Source of the DNA: Lactarius indigo
Taxonomy: Eukaryota; Basidiomycota; Agaricomycetes; Russulales; Russulaceae
Reading direction: 5' to 3'
Assembly: GCA_025766275.1 (NCBI GenBank)
Contig: JAFKAC010000008.1
Coordinates: 682,001-746,000 of the forward strand
DNA length: 64,000 nt
Of this stretch, positions 10,896-22,819 are shown in pieces. The notes below the pieces were generated by a model. It searched no databases. It saw only the letters and a list, made by a program, of their open reading frames with translations, and was not told the origin of the DNA. Made by a program: the position numbers and the translations under genes. Position 1 is the stretch's first letter. Each line of letters begins with the position of its first letter.

Positions 10896-12858
10896 ATGTC
10901 AGTAAAGGAGATCCCTACAAAGCCATTCGATGGTCAGAAACCAGGTACATCTGGCCTACGCAAGAGGTGTTTAACATCATTCAGTATATCGGGTCCTGTT
11001 AACTCTGTTTGCCACTCAGGGTCAAAATCTTCCAGCAGGAAGTGCGCATACAGCGGTCGCGTCTGCCTAACCGTTCTGATATCCCGATAGCACTACACAG
11101 AAAACTTTGTTCAAGCTATATTCGATGCCATCCCCCTCTCAGGATCTACCTTAGTCGTTGGTGGAGATGGACGCTTCTACTCCCCAGAGGTTGTCCAGAT
11201 CATCTTAAAGATCGCATCTGCAAACAACGTTTCTAAGGTCATAATCGGGAAGGATGGCATCTTGTCAACACCAGCCGCATCTAATGTCATACGCAAGTAC
11301 AAAGCAAACGGTGGCATCCTGCTCACCGCCTCCCATAACCCCGGCGGTCCCAATGCTGACTTTGGTATCAAGTACAACGTGGACAACGGAGGCCCTGCTC
11401 CCGAGGGTATCACAGAGAAGATCTTTGCTCGTACCAAGACAATCTCGTCTTACAAGGTTCTAGAGGCCTCCCCAGTCGACCTTTCCAAACTCGGGGACAC
11501 GACCTATGGCCCCCTTAAGGTCTCGATCATCGATTCCGTCAAAGACTATGTGGAGCTGCTCGAGACCATCTTTGACTTTGGGCTCATCAAATCATTCCTT
11601 ACGGCACACAAGTCCGATTTCAAAGTGTTGTTTGACGGCTTGCATGGCGTCACCGGGCCGTACGCGAGGGCGATTCTCCTTGATACTCTGCACCTCCCAG
11701 AGTCCTCCGTCCAGAACTGTATCCCTTCTCCCGATTTCGGCGGAGGACATCCAGACCCCAATCTTACGTATGCACACTCACTCGTGGAGGTTGTCGAGAG
11801 AAACAAAATCCCATTCGGTGCTGCAAGTGATGGAGACGGCGACCGGAACATGATCTACGGTGCAGGTGCATTCGTCACGCCTTCGGACTCTGTAGCAATC
11901 ATCGCAGACTGGGCGGAGGTTATCCCCTACTTTAAGAAAGACGGCGTCAAAGGTCTCGCCCGCAGCATGCCCACCAGTGCCGCTATCGATCTCGTCGCAA
12001 AAGCTAAAGGCCTCGAATATTTTGAGGTACCAACAGGTGTGATATCATCGTCTTTTTCGACACTCAGTACTAACAGAAGTCTAGGCTGGAAATTCTTCGG
12101 AAATCTTATGGATGCCGGTCGCCTGTCTATCTGCGGTGAAGAATCGTTCGGTACAGGTTCCGACCACATCCGCGAGAAGGACGGTCTTTGGGCGGTTGTT
12201 GGTTTGTCCCAATACTCTATGATTGGGTTGTTCCGCAGCTGACGATTTGTGGATAGCCTGGCTCAACATCATTGCAGCTGCGAACGAACAGGACAAGTCC
12301 GGAAAATTGTGGGGTATTCGCGAGATTCTCAACAAGCACTACGCGAAATATGGCCGATCGTTCTTCTCGCGATACGATTACGAGGAAGTGCCCTCTGAGG
12401 GTGCACAAAAACTCGTTGACCATGTCAATGAACTCATCAAGTCCTCGTCGTTTTCTGGGGAGCTGTATACGTCATCGGCGACGGGCACGTCCTTCACAGT
12501 GAAAGAAGCCTACAACTTTGATTATACGGACCCGATCGACAAGAGCGTCAGCAAGAACCAAGGGCAGGTCGTGACGTTCTCCGACGGCAGCCGTGTTGTT
12601 TGGCGCCTCAGCGGGACAGGTAGCCAAGGTGCGACCGTGCGTATGTATGTGGAGCGCTATGTCGCGCCGGAGGCAGGTGAGAAGGAGCTTGCACGGGACA
12701 CGGGCGAAGGTTTGCAGGCGCTCATTGACGTCGCGCTGGAAATAAGCAAACTTAAGCAATTCCTCGGCCGCGAGCAACCCACTGTTATTACGGTAAGCGC
12801 CATCCTATCGTTCTCTTATTGCGGAGAGGACGATATTGACCGGATGTCGTGACAGTGA
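10896..12858 (+). CDS. PGM2: Phosphoglucomutase
   Basis: Interconverts glucose-1-phosphate and glucose-6-phosphate in the cytosol, linking glycolysis to glycogen, trehalose and wall precursor synthesis. It begins [23 protein letters not shown]. The active-site serine loop is [18 protein letters not shown], the metal loop DGDGDRNM, the sugar-binding loop [18 protein letters not shown] and the distal phosphate-binding loop [15 protein letters not shown]. Introns split the N-terminal part, the WKFFGNLMD block and the last codon; splicing at 12793-12855 places TGA directly after PTVIT, the usual fungal end. The frame is intact throughout. Which yeast paralogue it corresponds to is not decided. 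Confidence 0.93.
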
Positions 12859-14038
12859 TTTTAATTGGTGTATGTAGCAGGAGGAAGGCGTCGGGCGAAA
12901 GAATAGACCGAATGGTTGAACTGTACCTATAGAACGAAGTTTATGCACTTCATTGCAATAATCTCTCGGAATTTCCCAATGTAAATATGTCGTGTATGTC
13001 ATGTCCAGAGTAAGGACCACAGCGTCCTCACAGCTTAGCCGGCTAACCCATTCTCCCCATCTGTCGCGTCCGAGTCGTCGTAGCGGTCTCTACGGATGCA
13101 CTGGCTCTTGTACGCCAGTAACTGAGAACTGCACTTGGTTTAGGGGAAACTCCCATGACCAGTGCTGTGCATGTCAGTATGCAGTATGACTCGAGGTCAG
13201 AGTCTGCAAGGTGGCAAGGGACTAGGGTCAGACCATCGTCTGCAATTCGTCAACCGTTTCCAGGACTTCCCAAATATAGAATTTATCACATGATCCGACC
13301 CAGCCGCTCGACGACGGATCGCTGACCTCGTCTAGGTCACCGGTCTAGACCTCGTCACGGTCGTTACAGTAGACTCGGATCATGACAACATTGTCCATGG
13401 CTGAGGTTGCCATTTGGCCGCCAGCTGATTCGGGCCATTTCAAGCCACTGGCACTCACGTCATGGCTGGCTGACCTTCAGGTTGCTCCACTCTTTGTCCC
13501 CTTATAAAAATATCGCATTGCAATACACGGTAACTTGCGTTCTAAATCGGCCAAATATCAACTCCATGTTGTCCTAGCCGAACAATGTTGCAGGTGGTGA
13601 TGCGTGGCGCAAGATACGGGGACCTTGGGATACACTTAGGCTAGCACACCGCGGCTCTCTGTCTATCTCTGCTGATTCCTCGCCTTCTTAATCACCGCAT
13701 TGGGGGTCTCCTGTGAATTCACGCGCTGTTGACTTGGCAAGAGAGGGTGCCTGACAACGACTAGCACTGAAGCTCCATACAGTCTCCTGGGCAAAGGGAC
13801 GACGAAAGGTAATAGCCGGTGCAATCGACCGAGATATCCGCGTGAATCTCGTCAATGTCACAGTTGTTTCTAAAATACCATCTATCCATGAGCTCGCTCG
13901 ATAAAAGGAACCTTCCAGACACCGTGTTCTTCACTCGCCGTTGTTCTGTTCTCTCCTCCAAAGGGCTTTTCGCCGTTCATCACATTCCTTTAATCTTCTA
14001 CATACATACTTGAAACCCTCCCGTCGTCTCCTGTGGTC
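12859..14038. other. Intergenic region, no gene seen
   Basis: About 1.2 kb with no ORF of interest. A short interrupted palindromic patch with repeated GACCTCGTC lies around 13325-13357. The right end is the presumed promoter of the GH16 gene. Confidence 0.5.
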
Positions 14039-15162
14039 ATGCACCTACTCATTCCTGCAATCCTCCTTACATCAGCGTCTCTAGCTGTCGCTTTCAATAC
14101 TGGCAAAGCCTCTGTCCGTGCAAGGCATACTCGAAATGCCCGCGACAAGCAAGCACGCAATCCTAAACAATACAACCTAGTAGATCACTATAGTGCTCAG
14201 AACTTCATGGACGAGAGGTGAGCCCTTGGAGGTGCGCCCATGTCGTGCTCTGACCTAACTTTCTTGTCAGCCTTTGGAGCTATTTTACCGGCGTGGACCC
14301 TACTGGCGGCCAGACCAACTATTTGTCACAGGACGGATGCCGCAAAAGCAGGACTTGCCTACGTGCAGGGTGGCCAGGCGATTCTAGCTGTGGACTAGCA
14401 AGAATGACCTTCCACTGGGCGCGAATCGTAACTCGTATGTGATGGCCGAGTGATCGTGAGGATTCAGTTTGACTAGCGTTTTCTAGAGTCCGCATCACAT
14501 CCACGAAGACATACAATGGTGGTCTTTTCATCGCCGACTTTGCTGCCATGGCTCACGGTTGTGCTGTGTGGCCCGCCTATTGGTCTGTCGGGGAGAATTG
14601 GCCTGATGGTGGGGAGATCGACATTATTGAAGGTGTTAACCTCAAGTCTATGTTCGTTTTCTAGTTGACCTTCTCTTCGTACTGTTGTGGTTCACATCTG
14701 AGTTCAGGAACCAATACACTTTGCACACAGGCCAGGGTTCAGACTGCGTTCTCGTGAAGAATCCACCAACGACGTCTGGTAGTGTGCCATACACGGGCAA
14801 TGTACTCGGCACGGAATGCAAGAGTTCGGAAGGGCAGCAACATGGGCTGTCCATTGTTAGATACCAAAAATACTTCTTTTGGCCACGGCTTCAACATGGC
14901 CGGGGGTGGTGTTTTTGCCCATCTATGGGACGACGCAGGACTCAAGATATGGCACTTCGAACGCCAATCAATCCCTCAGGATATTCAGCAAGGTCAGCCA
15001 GACCCGTCTTCCTGGCCCACTCCCGTCGCTTTTTGGTCTTCTCTCGGTTGCGACTTTGCTTCCCATCTCCATGACCACCGTCTTGTCATCAACACCGCGC
15101 TCGGCGGAGGGTGGGCAAGTAGCGATTACCCAAACTTCTGGGTGCCCCGGAACTTGCAGTGA
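14039..15162 (+). pseudogene. GH16 endo-beta-1,3(4)-glucanase-like protein, frame broken
   Basis: A secreted glycoside hydrolase family 16 enzyme acting on fungal-wall or plant beta-glucan. It starts MHLLIPAILLTSASLAVAF, a clear signal peptide. Later blocks are [56 protein letters not shown] (with the GH16 ExDxxE catalytic core continuing EGVN), NTSFGHGFNMAGGGVFA and a DYPNFW C-terminus. Three single-base insertions break the frame at about 14333, 14396 and 14833; removing one base at each restores the family order. Introns are normal. Because neighbouring genes have the same kind of lesion, sequencing error is as likely as true inactivation. Confidence 0.75.
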
Positions 15163-16160
15163 CAGAATTGCCACTGGGAAGAACTTTGTCTGTGTGTTGT
15201 TGCACGTTGCTTGCATACTGTGCAGTGCTAATCGAGAAACCAGATGCCACATGGATGATCAATTACGTTGCTGTCTATGAGTGAATCCACCCCTTCACTC
15301 TCTTTCGTGCATACACGACTCGTTTTTTTCCCTACTACATGAAATTTATTACATTTGACACACTCCCAACTTCCCCGATGACATTGGACAACTGGACGTT
15401 TTCTAGGAGTATCATTTCTGAATGATATTTGATTCGCAGCTCATGCCGGTGGAAGACTACTAGTATTGATTTGAGCTCCCCTCTAAGACTCGTGTTCGCC
15501 AATTTTTTTAATGGGGCCAACTGTCTCTACGGTTTCAGAGCCACCCATCCACTCATTCCGATCGATGCTGAAGTGGTATGGCTATGTCAGAGCGCAGGTG
15601 GCGGGATAATTCTTGAAGGGACGAAACCTCTGGGTCCAGTTTCGTCACAATCGGGCCATGAACTATTTCCGCCCCCTGCGTGTTAGTCTGTAGCCACCAG
15701 TTTTGCTGAGTTTTCGGCCACGTAGGCATTTGTTTGCCCCGCTGGTGCAGTGCCCTTGCCTTCGGGTGAAAGACGATTACAGATTGACCCAGAGCCCGCG
15801 GACCGTTCAGATAGATCTAGTCCACGTGATATGTTTTTAGTATGTTTTTTTGGTTCCGTTATTGAAGCTGCCAGTCGGTTGGTTGGATCCTACTTTCCTT
15901 TTTGGTCTGTCGCTCTCGTACAGCGTTCCTTGAACACCTTTTTCTGAGTAGTTTGGATATTCCTTGAATGTCGGCCTCGCACTTCTATTCCGCTCAAGCG
16001 TTAGGTGAAAAATTGGAGTTCAGCAACGATTCAGATGGTCCAGCACGGCAAGTTCCGAGTTGTGATATCCTCGTAGCACATGCAGCTCGCCCCGGCCATC
16101 GCGGCGACATTTTCTCTCTTTTTCCCTTTTCCCATCACATTCTCCTGGCCCTCCTTATCC
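15163..16160. other. Intergenic region, no gene seen
   Basis: About 1 kb without recognised coding sequence; presumably the 3' end of the GH16 transcript and the promoter of the next gene. Confidence 0.45.
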
Positions 16161-17293
16161 ATGGTAGCGACAAAACAGTCCCGAACTAAGCCAAACTCTA
16201 CTTCGAGGTAGGATCCTACACGTCTCTGCGTTTATCCATCTCCTTATTTGTTCGCCTTTCTAGGCTTGGGGCAGTGAGCCATGCGCAGTCTCCTTGTATA
16301 GTATGCCAAAAATACAAACCTGTCACCTTTTAGGCCTCCAGTTCACTCTGTCCGCGTACAAATACGAATGGCTCACGCCCGCCACAAAGTTCCAGTGAAA
16401 GCGGTGAAAGTGCCGTGCGGCAGAGTCCGGGGTGTGCCATCCCGACGTCCCTAACGCCACCCGACTCATCGAGGCAGGTGTCTTTGTCCTTACCCGACGC
16501 GCCGTTTCACCCGCTGAACTCCCGGGCAGTTTCATTGACGGGCGACCAAAAACCGCAGCGGAGAGACAGCGCGAGAAACGTCCTACGGGACGACCCCCTC
16601 GCAGACCTCCTCGGACCGCTCTTTGTAGGCTGCAAGCGGTGCGGCACGCGAATCAAGCTGTCACCGAAGAGCTCTTACGATCCTTTCCACTGGGTCAAAC
16701 ACCGCGAGCGCTGCTTACGGAGATCGGTCGACACAGTGAAGGAGATCCTTCGCGAGAAGGGGGACCAGGCGAGCTCCCCTGATGCCAAGCCAACCCCACG
16801 AGATAGTGGCGTTCATGGCCCGTTGGCTGCCCAGTCTCAACACTATACCTTGTCGCCCTCGCCAACTCCCTCGCCATCGACGCCTTTGCCATTGTTACAA
16901 ATACGCACTGACACCGGCACGGACTCCGCCACTCCCTCTCTGACTGCAGACGATGATGAGCTATCCTATTCCCACCACCAAGGAGTGCCTGCCGGAAGTG
17001 AGGGAGGAATACCATACGAGTCTGACATACCGCCTCCCAACCCGAGCGGAAAAAGACCGCCTCTGTGTTCGCTTTCTGTGTTCCGTGCATCAGACATGCT
17101 CGCTTTCGAAGACTATTTGCACCGCTCTCGTCGTCTACCAACACGCCTGGGGTTGCCGGAGCTTCTTCCTTCGCCTGAGAGGTGGCACGACTGGTCCTGG
17201 GGACAGCTCCGTGAGCCCGTCTACGTCGTCGAAAAACGTCCCGAGAAGATGCAAGTAGCCGCCGGCGCTAGCCCACCACCCTCCTACGCATGA
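16161..17293 (+). CDS. Hypothetical protein with a CxxC...HxxxHxxxC zinc-binding motif
   Basis: Not a family I can name. The clear part is 16570-17293: DPLADLLGPLFVGCKRCG, then SSYDPFHWVKHRERC, giving a CxxC-16-HxxxHxxxC pattern that should bind one zinc. The rest is Ser/Pro-rich and disordered up to RLPTRLGLPELLPS and a PPPSYA end. Ahead of it the frame changes once near 16573 (GRPKTAAERQR then RNVLRDDPLADL), which a single extra base explains. An ATG at 16161 followed by a GT..AG intron (MVATKQSRTKPNS) is a candidate first exon, but the frame between it and 16430 is unresolved. The start is therefore uncertain. Confidence 0.5.
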
Positions 17294-17938
17294 GGGCATC
17301 GGAGATGGCACCCTCCAACCAGATGCGTACGGCCTTCCGAATCCTTTGGGCGTACTCTCGTGATCCGCTACGCCGCCCATCAGTGTGGAGTCATTAGACG
17401 TCATCCATGAAATTTTTTCACTAGTCGCACGCGTCACGCCACCCTAGGTTCTTGGACATATTCTTACTATCCCTCGTACTATCAAGCTATCCCAGTTATC
17501 CTGCTAATTGCTCTCGTTGCCGTTTGCTGGGCTGCCTCACAGCTTAATCGCATGTAATTCATTTGATCACCCTACGTGTAGATAAATAACTTCACCACGC
17601 ATTGCAAACACTATCATACTGCATTCCTACCCGCCGTACTTGTAACATATTCTCTTCAAGGAGCACTTGTTGCGGACAATGTCTGTCTAACTGTTGAGAG
17701 TAGGATATTGTGTATATACAGACCAAAATAGCTTAATGACTCTTCGGTCCCACTCATCGTCCGCGCGAGCAGTTACTTCAGGTGACCGGCTCACAGCTCA
17801 ACGCCCAATCCTTCTATGTGGATGGTTTGACGACTCCGCTCCGCAGCATATCGCGCAGAACGAGATCGTTGCGTGCTCGCGTACCTCTACATTCCGATCA
17901 GCGGGTTACTCTGCCCGAGGATTCCGACTTTATAGGAC
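17294..17938. other. Convergent intergenic region
   Basis: 3' flanks of the zinc-motif gene and the sirtuin. No ORF or RNA gene recognised. Confidence 0.5.
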
Positions 17939-19454
17939 TTACAAGAGTGAATGTGCAACTTCTCGCATGACTTCGCCTGTCGGAATCTCGAGCTTTTCTA
18001 CCCCTGGTATGCCGTCTGCCCGCGTCGGTCCTACATTGAGGTATAGAACTGGCTTGCGTAATTCGAGCGCGTGTTTTAATAGGCTAGGGATTGGGTGTTA
18101 AGGTTCCTGATATAAAGCCGACACCGCCGGGGAAACGCACCGAAAGGCAGAGTAAGTCGCGACTGTAGTGCCGAGGATGAAGAGCCGATCGGCGTTCTCA
18201 ATGATACTATAGCTTTGAAATTGTCAGTACAATAATGTCATATCTAGCCTCCTCGGCGCACCTGTGGTCTTTCACCTTTTGGCTGATAGACTCGCCGAAA
18301 AAGACAAAATCCGGTTTCATCTAGATGTTCGTCGATTGTCAACTCAACAAAGAGGGACGTCGGTTTCATTGGGGACTTACGATACTATTCTGCCGGCCTT
18401 CTGCATCACAATCAGGACAGTGGGGTACGACGAAATCATCGTACGAAACACTTTCGTCGAGCGCGACCTTGAACAATTAGTAAGACAGGAGACACTGGGA
18501 AAAGGAAAAAGTCTATATACATCGCCGTCGGGATTTGTCTTGGGCTGCGCGCCTGTACGCTCAAGCTCCGCAAGGAATGCGTGCCAGCGCGGGTTTGCTT
18601 GTCCAAGCCACTCCTGGAACACTGCACGTGGATACTATGTGCCCGTGTTGACAACGTACTTTCTTATCTCAACGGCGACTCGATCAGGAATGCAGGGACG
18701 GCGGCGTAATGGCTTAGGAAGGACTCACAAATATACTCCCGTGGAGCTCGAGGACGCGCGTGTCTACTTCTGCTTCTGATCGAGCGTGGCGCAACGCGGC
18801 GTGATGGAGCCCATCAACGTTTTGAGTTATAAGTGGACCAACTACGCCGGCGTGCTGCAATGCAGCAGAGGGCGAAATGGGTTGGGTTCGGCAAGGTGCG
18901 ACGGACGGGTAAAAATCCGAGGTATGAGCGAAGCCTTCAGATATTACGATGAATATGTCTCCTAGCGGCACAGACTTTGTTAAAAGCACACATACCAGTA
19001 TCGTTGACTGAGAGAGGTATTACGGATGGTTTGTAAAGTAGACGAGTACAAATGGAGAGAGCTCACCGAAACGAGTATCCTCGAGGGCTATCTTCTATGA
19101 GCTCCTGGTACTACAGTGACGCACCCAGTTAACGAGATAGAGAAATGGAAAGCTGTCAGACAGTGCCCACGAAAATCGGTCTGAAGATGAGCATCTGCAA
19201 CGTAAGTGGCGTTCGAAGCATGACGGAAGCAATGCGTACTTGTAGTCCGGGTTCATGTACCTCCCGTCCTTACCGCGGTAAGCTTTGACACCCGAATCGA
19301 CGCTGACACCCGCGCCGGTCAAAAAGGCAGCGGTTCCCGAAGATAGGAACGAAGCGATGCGCTGGACTGCTTCCGATGGCAGCACGCTTGGGACGTTGCG
19401 TAGGGAGGCATTGGAAAGGATGGAAGGGGGGATATTCGGGACTGAGAAGCGCAT
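17939..19454 (-). CDS. Sirtuin, SIRT4-like NAD-dependent deacylase
   Basis: An NAD-dependent protein deacylase/ADP-ribosyltransferase of the Sir2 family; the class II look suggests a mitochondrial role. Seen in order: FLTGAGVSVDSGVKAYRGKDG (Rossmann fold, NAD site), NPTHFAL, LITQNVDGLHHAA, the catalytic-histidine motif VLELHGSIF, one zinc pair in KVRCQHGH, FQEWLGQANPRWHAFL, the second zinc pair HCPDCD, MKPDFVFFGESI, LFILGTTVATYSAFR and the C-terminal VLYLNVGPTRADG. About eight introns are needed. Two single extra bases, near 18869 and 18629, break the frame within otherwise perfect family matches. The stop at 17939 follows EVMREVAHSLL. The gene is divergent from PEX7. Confidence 0.8.
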
Positions 19455-19565
19455 ATAACCGAACGTGGGAGTGTGCGTGAATCCTCGATCGGTGTGCCGG
19501 ACCGTGTAACCGACTTGTGGGGAGGCACATCATGTATCACGGCGCTGGTCAGAACAGATTCAGTT
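19455..19565. promoter_or_regulatory. Shared divergent promoter of the sirtuin and PEX7
   Basis: Only 111 bases separate the two inferred start codons, so the genes probably share a bidirectional promoter. No TATA box is evident. If PEX7 starts further upstream, the gap is smaller still. Confidence 0.4.
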
Positions 19566-20832
19566 ATGAACCCAAACGCAATCGCACCCGCCGTGCTTCA
19601 TGCACCTGGCTTTGCCCATTATAATCTGGCCTGGTCGCCGTTTCCACACTACGCGCATAGCAGTGGCGTCGTCTGCGAACTATGGAATCGTTGGAAACGG
19701 ACGCTTGCATCTCGCCTCGGTCTTCTTGAATCCATCTGGAGTGCCAGACATCAAGCTAGATAAGTTGTATGTTCGCATCCTGCGTCCCTTCCTTCCTATC
19801 GAACTAAATAAGGCAAGCTACGAAACACAGGACGGCCTGTACGACCTGGCGTGGTCAGAGGTCCATGAAAACCAGCTTGTCACTGCATCTGGCGATGGCT
19901 CCCTCAAGCTCTGGGATGTGACGCTAAACGTAAGCATCCACTCTGATTCCCCGCCTGAGCGCCAGTGAGTGTAAGTGAGACAAGTGCCCTAGACCCTCCC
20001 CATCCGTGCCTGGCACGAACATACGCGTGAAGTCTATGGTGTAGACTGGTCTAATATCAAGAAGGACCAATTCGTGTCGTGTTGTATGGATGGCAGCGTG
20101 AAAGTAGTACGTGTCGTTTCACTCGTCTCTGCTATTGTTCTCCTCACCGGCGTTCTGCAGTGGACTCCCGAGCATCCGCGTTCCCTTACAACCCTGCAGG
20201 CGCACCACGCGTGTGTATACCAGGCGCTCTTTTCGCCCCATCAGCCGGACTTACTGGCTACCTCCTCTGGGGATGGTAACCATCCGCTTCTTTGACCTCC
20301 GCTCGCCTTCCTTTTCGCCAGCAGTCGAATACGTTTACAGCCCCATTGTCTGCCCCTGTACTCACAGTACCAGCTGCCCCAAGCGAGGAGCTCGCGCTGG
20401 ACTGGAACAAATACCGTCCACTCATCCTTGCGAGCGCTGGCCTCGATAAAACCTTGAAAATATGGGATTGCCGCATGCTGCAGCTCGGCGCATCGGCGAG
20501 TGCAGTCGGTAGTCCATGCGAGAACCGGTTTTATGGGCACGAGTATGCCGTACGCAAGGTTCAATGGAGTCCCTCATCGGCCAGACCTGATAGCGAGTGG
20601 GGCTTATGATATGACGTGCCGGGTGTAAGGCTCACAACACTAGTCTATACAGACACGCTGACGAATTATGCTATGTAGATGGTCGACAAACCCACCTCCT
20701 GGCCAAAACAACCTAGTCAGGATTCATGATGCGCATACAGAGTTTGTTGTTGGATGTGCGTGGTCTCTGTACGAGGAAGGAGTACTGGCGACATGTAGTT
20801 GGGATTGCAAAGTGAATATATTCCGCGTGTAA
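19566..20832 (+). CDS. PEX7: Peroxin-7, PTS2 receptor (WD40)
   Basis: Cytosolic receptor that carries PTS2-signal proteins to the peroxisome. WD40 repeats follow each other: VLHAPGFAHYNLAWSPF, SSANYGIVGNGRLHL, GLYDLAWSEVHENQLVTAS with LKLWD, HTREVYGVDWS with FVSCCMDGSVKVW, HACVYQALFSPHQPDLLATS, LALDWNKYRPLILASAG with LKIWD, HEYAVRKVQWSP and finally HTEFVVGCAWS with LATCSWD. Four single extra bases break the frame, near 19644, 20278, 20313 and 20572, the last three in homopolymer runs; removing them restores the repeats. The last exon after a 20.63-20.68 kb intron is intact and stops at 20830-20832. Confidence 0.85.
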
Positions 20833-20879
20833 TCTACCACACCAATAAGGGGCGTCTTTCCCGTCCTTGTGTCCCGAGA

Positions 20880-21695
20880 ATGGACCCAGAAGAGATTTTA
20901 TCTTCGTCCCTCGAGACGCTCTACGATTACACCCCGATTACACACTCTTCGCCAGGCGGATCGTTCACATACGTCCACCGTTCGGGGGACCAGGACCCTG
21001 ACGTACCCACTCCCACGGTGACAGTGTCAACCCCAGACACGCAAGCAGAGCACTGGTCACTCCATGCCTCCTCCATCTGGGTCTCTGCACTCTACGTTGC
21101 AGACCATATCTCAGAGCTTAGTCTCTCCGCCAGCACAGAAGCAGCTGGCGCCGTCCCTGTGCGACTGATCGAGCTCGGTGCAGGCGCGGGCTTGCCAAGC
21201 ATCCTCATCGCCAAATCCTACCCACACGTCCACGTCGTCGCAAGCGACTTTCCCGACCCCCTGCTTATCAGCACGCTCCGCGAGAATGTGGCGCGCAACG
21301 ACGCCAGCACGAACTGCAGCATCGTCCCGCACGCCTGGGGCACAGACCCGTCCGTGCTGTTGTTTCCCGGCGCTGGCGCGGACATCGTCCTCGCTGCGGA
21401 CACGCTTTGGAATCCGGAGCTCCACGCCGCACTGCTCCACACGACGTGCGGGGTACTCGCACACACGCCGACCGCTCGCGCACACTTCGTCGCAGGTCTG
21501 CACACGGGACGGTACACGCTCGATTCATTCTTTCAGGCGGCGGGCGAGGCGGGCTTAGTGCTGGTAGAAGCAACGGAGCGCGAGGTGCACGGAGAAGGCC
21601 GTCGGGAATGGGACGTTCGGCGTGCGGAGAGTGAGGATGAGCGTGAACGTAGGCGGTGGGTGGTTTGGAGCGTGCTCAAGTGGCGGGATGTATGA
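20880..21695 (+). CDS. EFM7: EFM7-like protein N-terminal/lysine methyltransferase
   Basis: A seven-beta-strand, SAM-dependent methyltransferase of the Methyltransf_16 family. The fungal members of this type (EFM7, formerly Nnt1) methylate the N-terminus and Lys2 of elongation factor eEF1A. One uninterrupted exon of 271 codons. Visible are the N-terminal YDYTPITH, WSLHASSIWVSALYVADHI, SAM motif I RLIELGAGAGLPSI, motif II VVASDFPDP, and the post-II block ADIVLAADTLWNPELH. The C-terminus is rich in Arg/Glu and ends WSVLKWRDV. The start is the first ATG, 47 bases after the PEX7 stop. Confidence 0.8.
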   Translation: MDPEEILSSSLETLYDYTPITHSSPGGSFTYVHRSGDQDPDVPTPTVTVSTPDTQAEHWSLHASSIWVSALYVADHISELSLSASTEAAGAVPVRLIELGAGAGLPSILIAKSYPHVHVVASDFPDPLLISTLRENVARNDASTNCSIVPHAWGTDPSVLLFPGAGADIVLAADTLWNPELHAALLHTTCGVLAHTPTARAHFVAGLHTGRYTLDSFFQAAGEAGLVLVEATEREVHGEGRREWDVRRAESEDERERRRWVVWSVLKWRDV

Positions 21696-21799
21696 GGGTC
21701 TATTAGTCAGCATTTCGGTTACTAAGTTATAGCACACGCCCGAGCCACATCTTCACTGCCTAACCCACACACCGTTTCCTGTGACCACCACCTGCGACC

Positions 21800-22300
21800 A
21801 TGGTCTGCACCAAGTGTGAAAAGGTATCACAATCTTTCTCTCTGTCGTTCTAACCGTGCTAATACAACTCAGAAACTCTCCAAGGTCGCCGCGCCCGATC
21901 CATTTCAATCGACCTCAGCAAGCATCAAGGATGGCTCGCGCAAAATTGGCGAGAACAAACTCATTGGACGCCCGAAGCCACCAGGAGCTGCTCCAAGCTC
22001 TAGTAGGGGTGTCTCTGCTACGAGTTCAAAGAACCGTTATCAGGTTTGTTTGGCTTACTTAGCTTGAGGTGTGCGCGTGCTGATGTCTACTATGCCAGCC
22101 CTACGCAGGCAAATGTAAGGACTGCAAACAATCAGTTTCGCAGAACCAAGCGAAATATTGCCATGGTACGTTCACCCCACCGAATCCTTTTTGTCCTTTG
22201 TCGACGTAGCACTCCAGGTTGTGCATTCAAGAAGGGAATATGCTCAATATGCGGGAAGCAGATTTTAGATACGTCTGGGTATCAAATGGTGAACAAGTGA
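21800..22300 (+). CDS. CRIPT: CRIPT homologue (cysteine-rich PDZ-binding protein)
   Basis: A small zinc protein conserved in eukaryotes; in humans it is a spliceosome-associated factor and a binding partner of PDZ proteins. Four exons give MVCTKCEKKLSKVAAPDPF, a short variable middle and a Cys-rich end with CKDC, YCHGCAFKKGICSICGK and LDTSGYQM. Together the CxxC pairs are those of the family. Introns are GT..AG and 45-60 nt. The frame is intact. Confidence 0.85.
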
Positions 22301-22819
22301 TTCGATCTCGCCATTTCAACGCCTCTGGGCCTTTCGACGCGGGAAGTCGCATGTGTGCCCTACGACTGCATCTTTGAACGTGTATGTACATTTTGCCTTA
22401 GGCCAGTGTGTGTTTACAGTATGTCCTTAGCTTACCACTACGTAGAGCCCAGGAGGGAGAATTGGTCGACTCATGACTGGACCATGGCTGACTTGGGTTC
22501 ATATACGGCTCGCGTGAATACGGGCGAACTGCGATATATAATATCCCCATTACCCTAGCGGATTCAAATCCAGATGGTTTCATTGTAATGATAGCTGACA
22601 AGATGGAAAAACAATACTTTTGTCCAAATCCAAGACTAGAAAATTGTTCAACGGCTAGTATTTTGAATACATCCGGGCTGTAGTTAATATGTGTATATCG
22701 ACGATCTATGGTAAAAATGAGGCAGTGTCATGGATAGCATACTATAGGAAACAGCGAACAAAGCAAGCGACAGGGTTAAAATCACAAAGTGTTCCAGCGG
22801 AGATGCACCTCAGACGACA
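22301..22819. other. Convergent intergenic region
   Basis: 3' flanks of CRIPT and DNMT5. No gene recognised; a GATTCAAATCC at 22560-22570 resembles a tRNA B box but nothing else of a tRNA is present. Confidence 0.5.

Noticed and set aside
22556..22575. GATTCAAATCC resembling a tRNA B box
   Set aside because: No matching A box, anticodon arm or acceptor stem within 80 bases.
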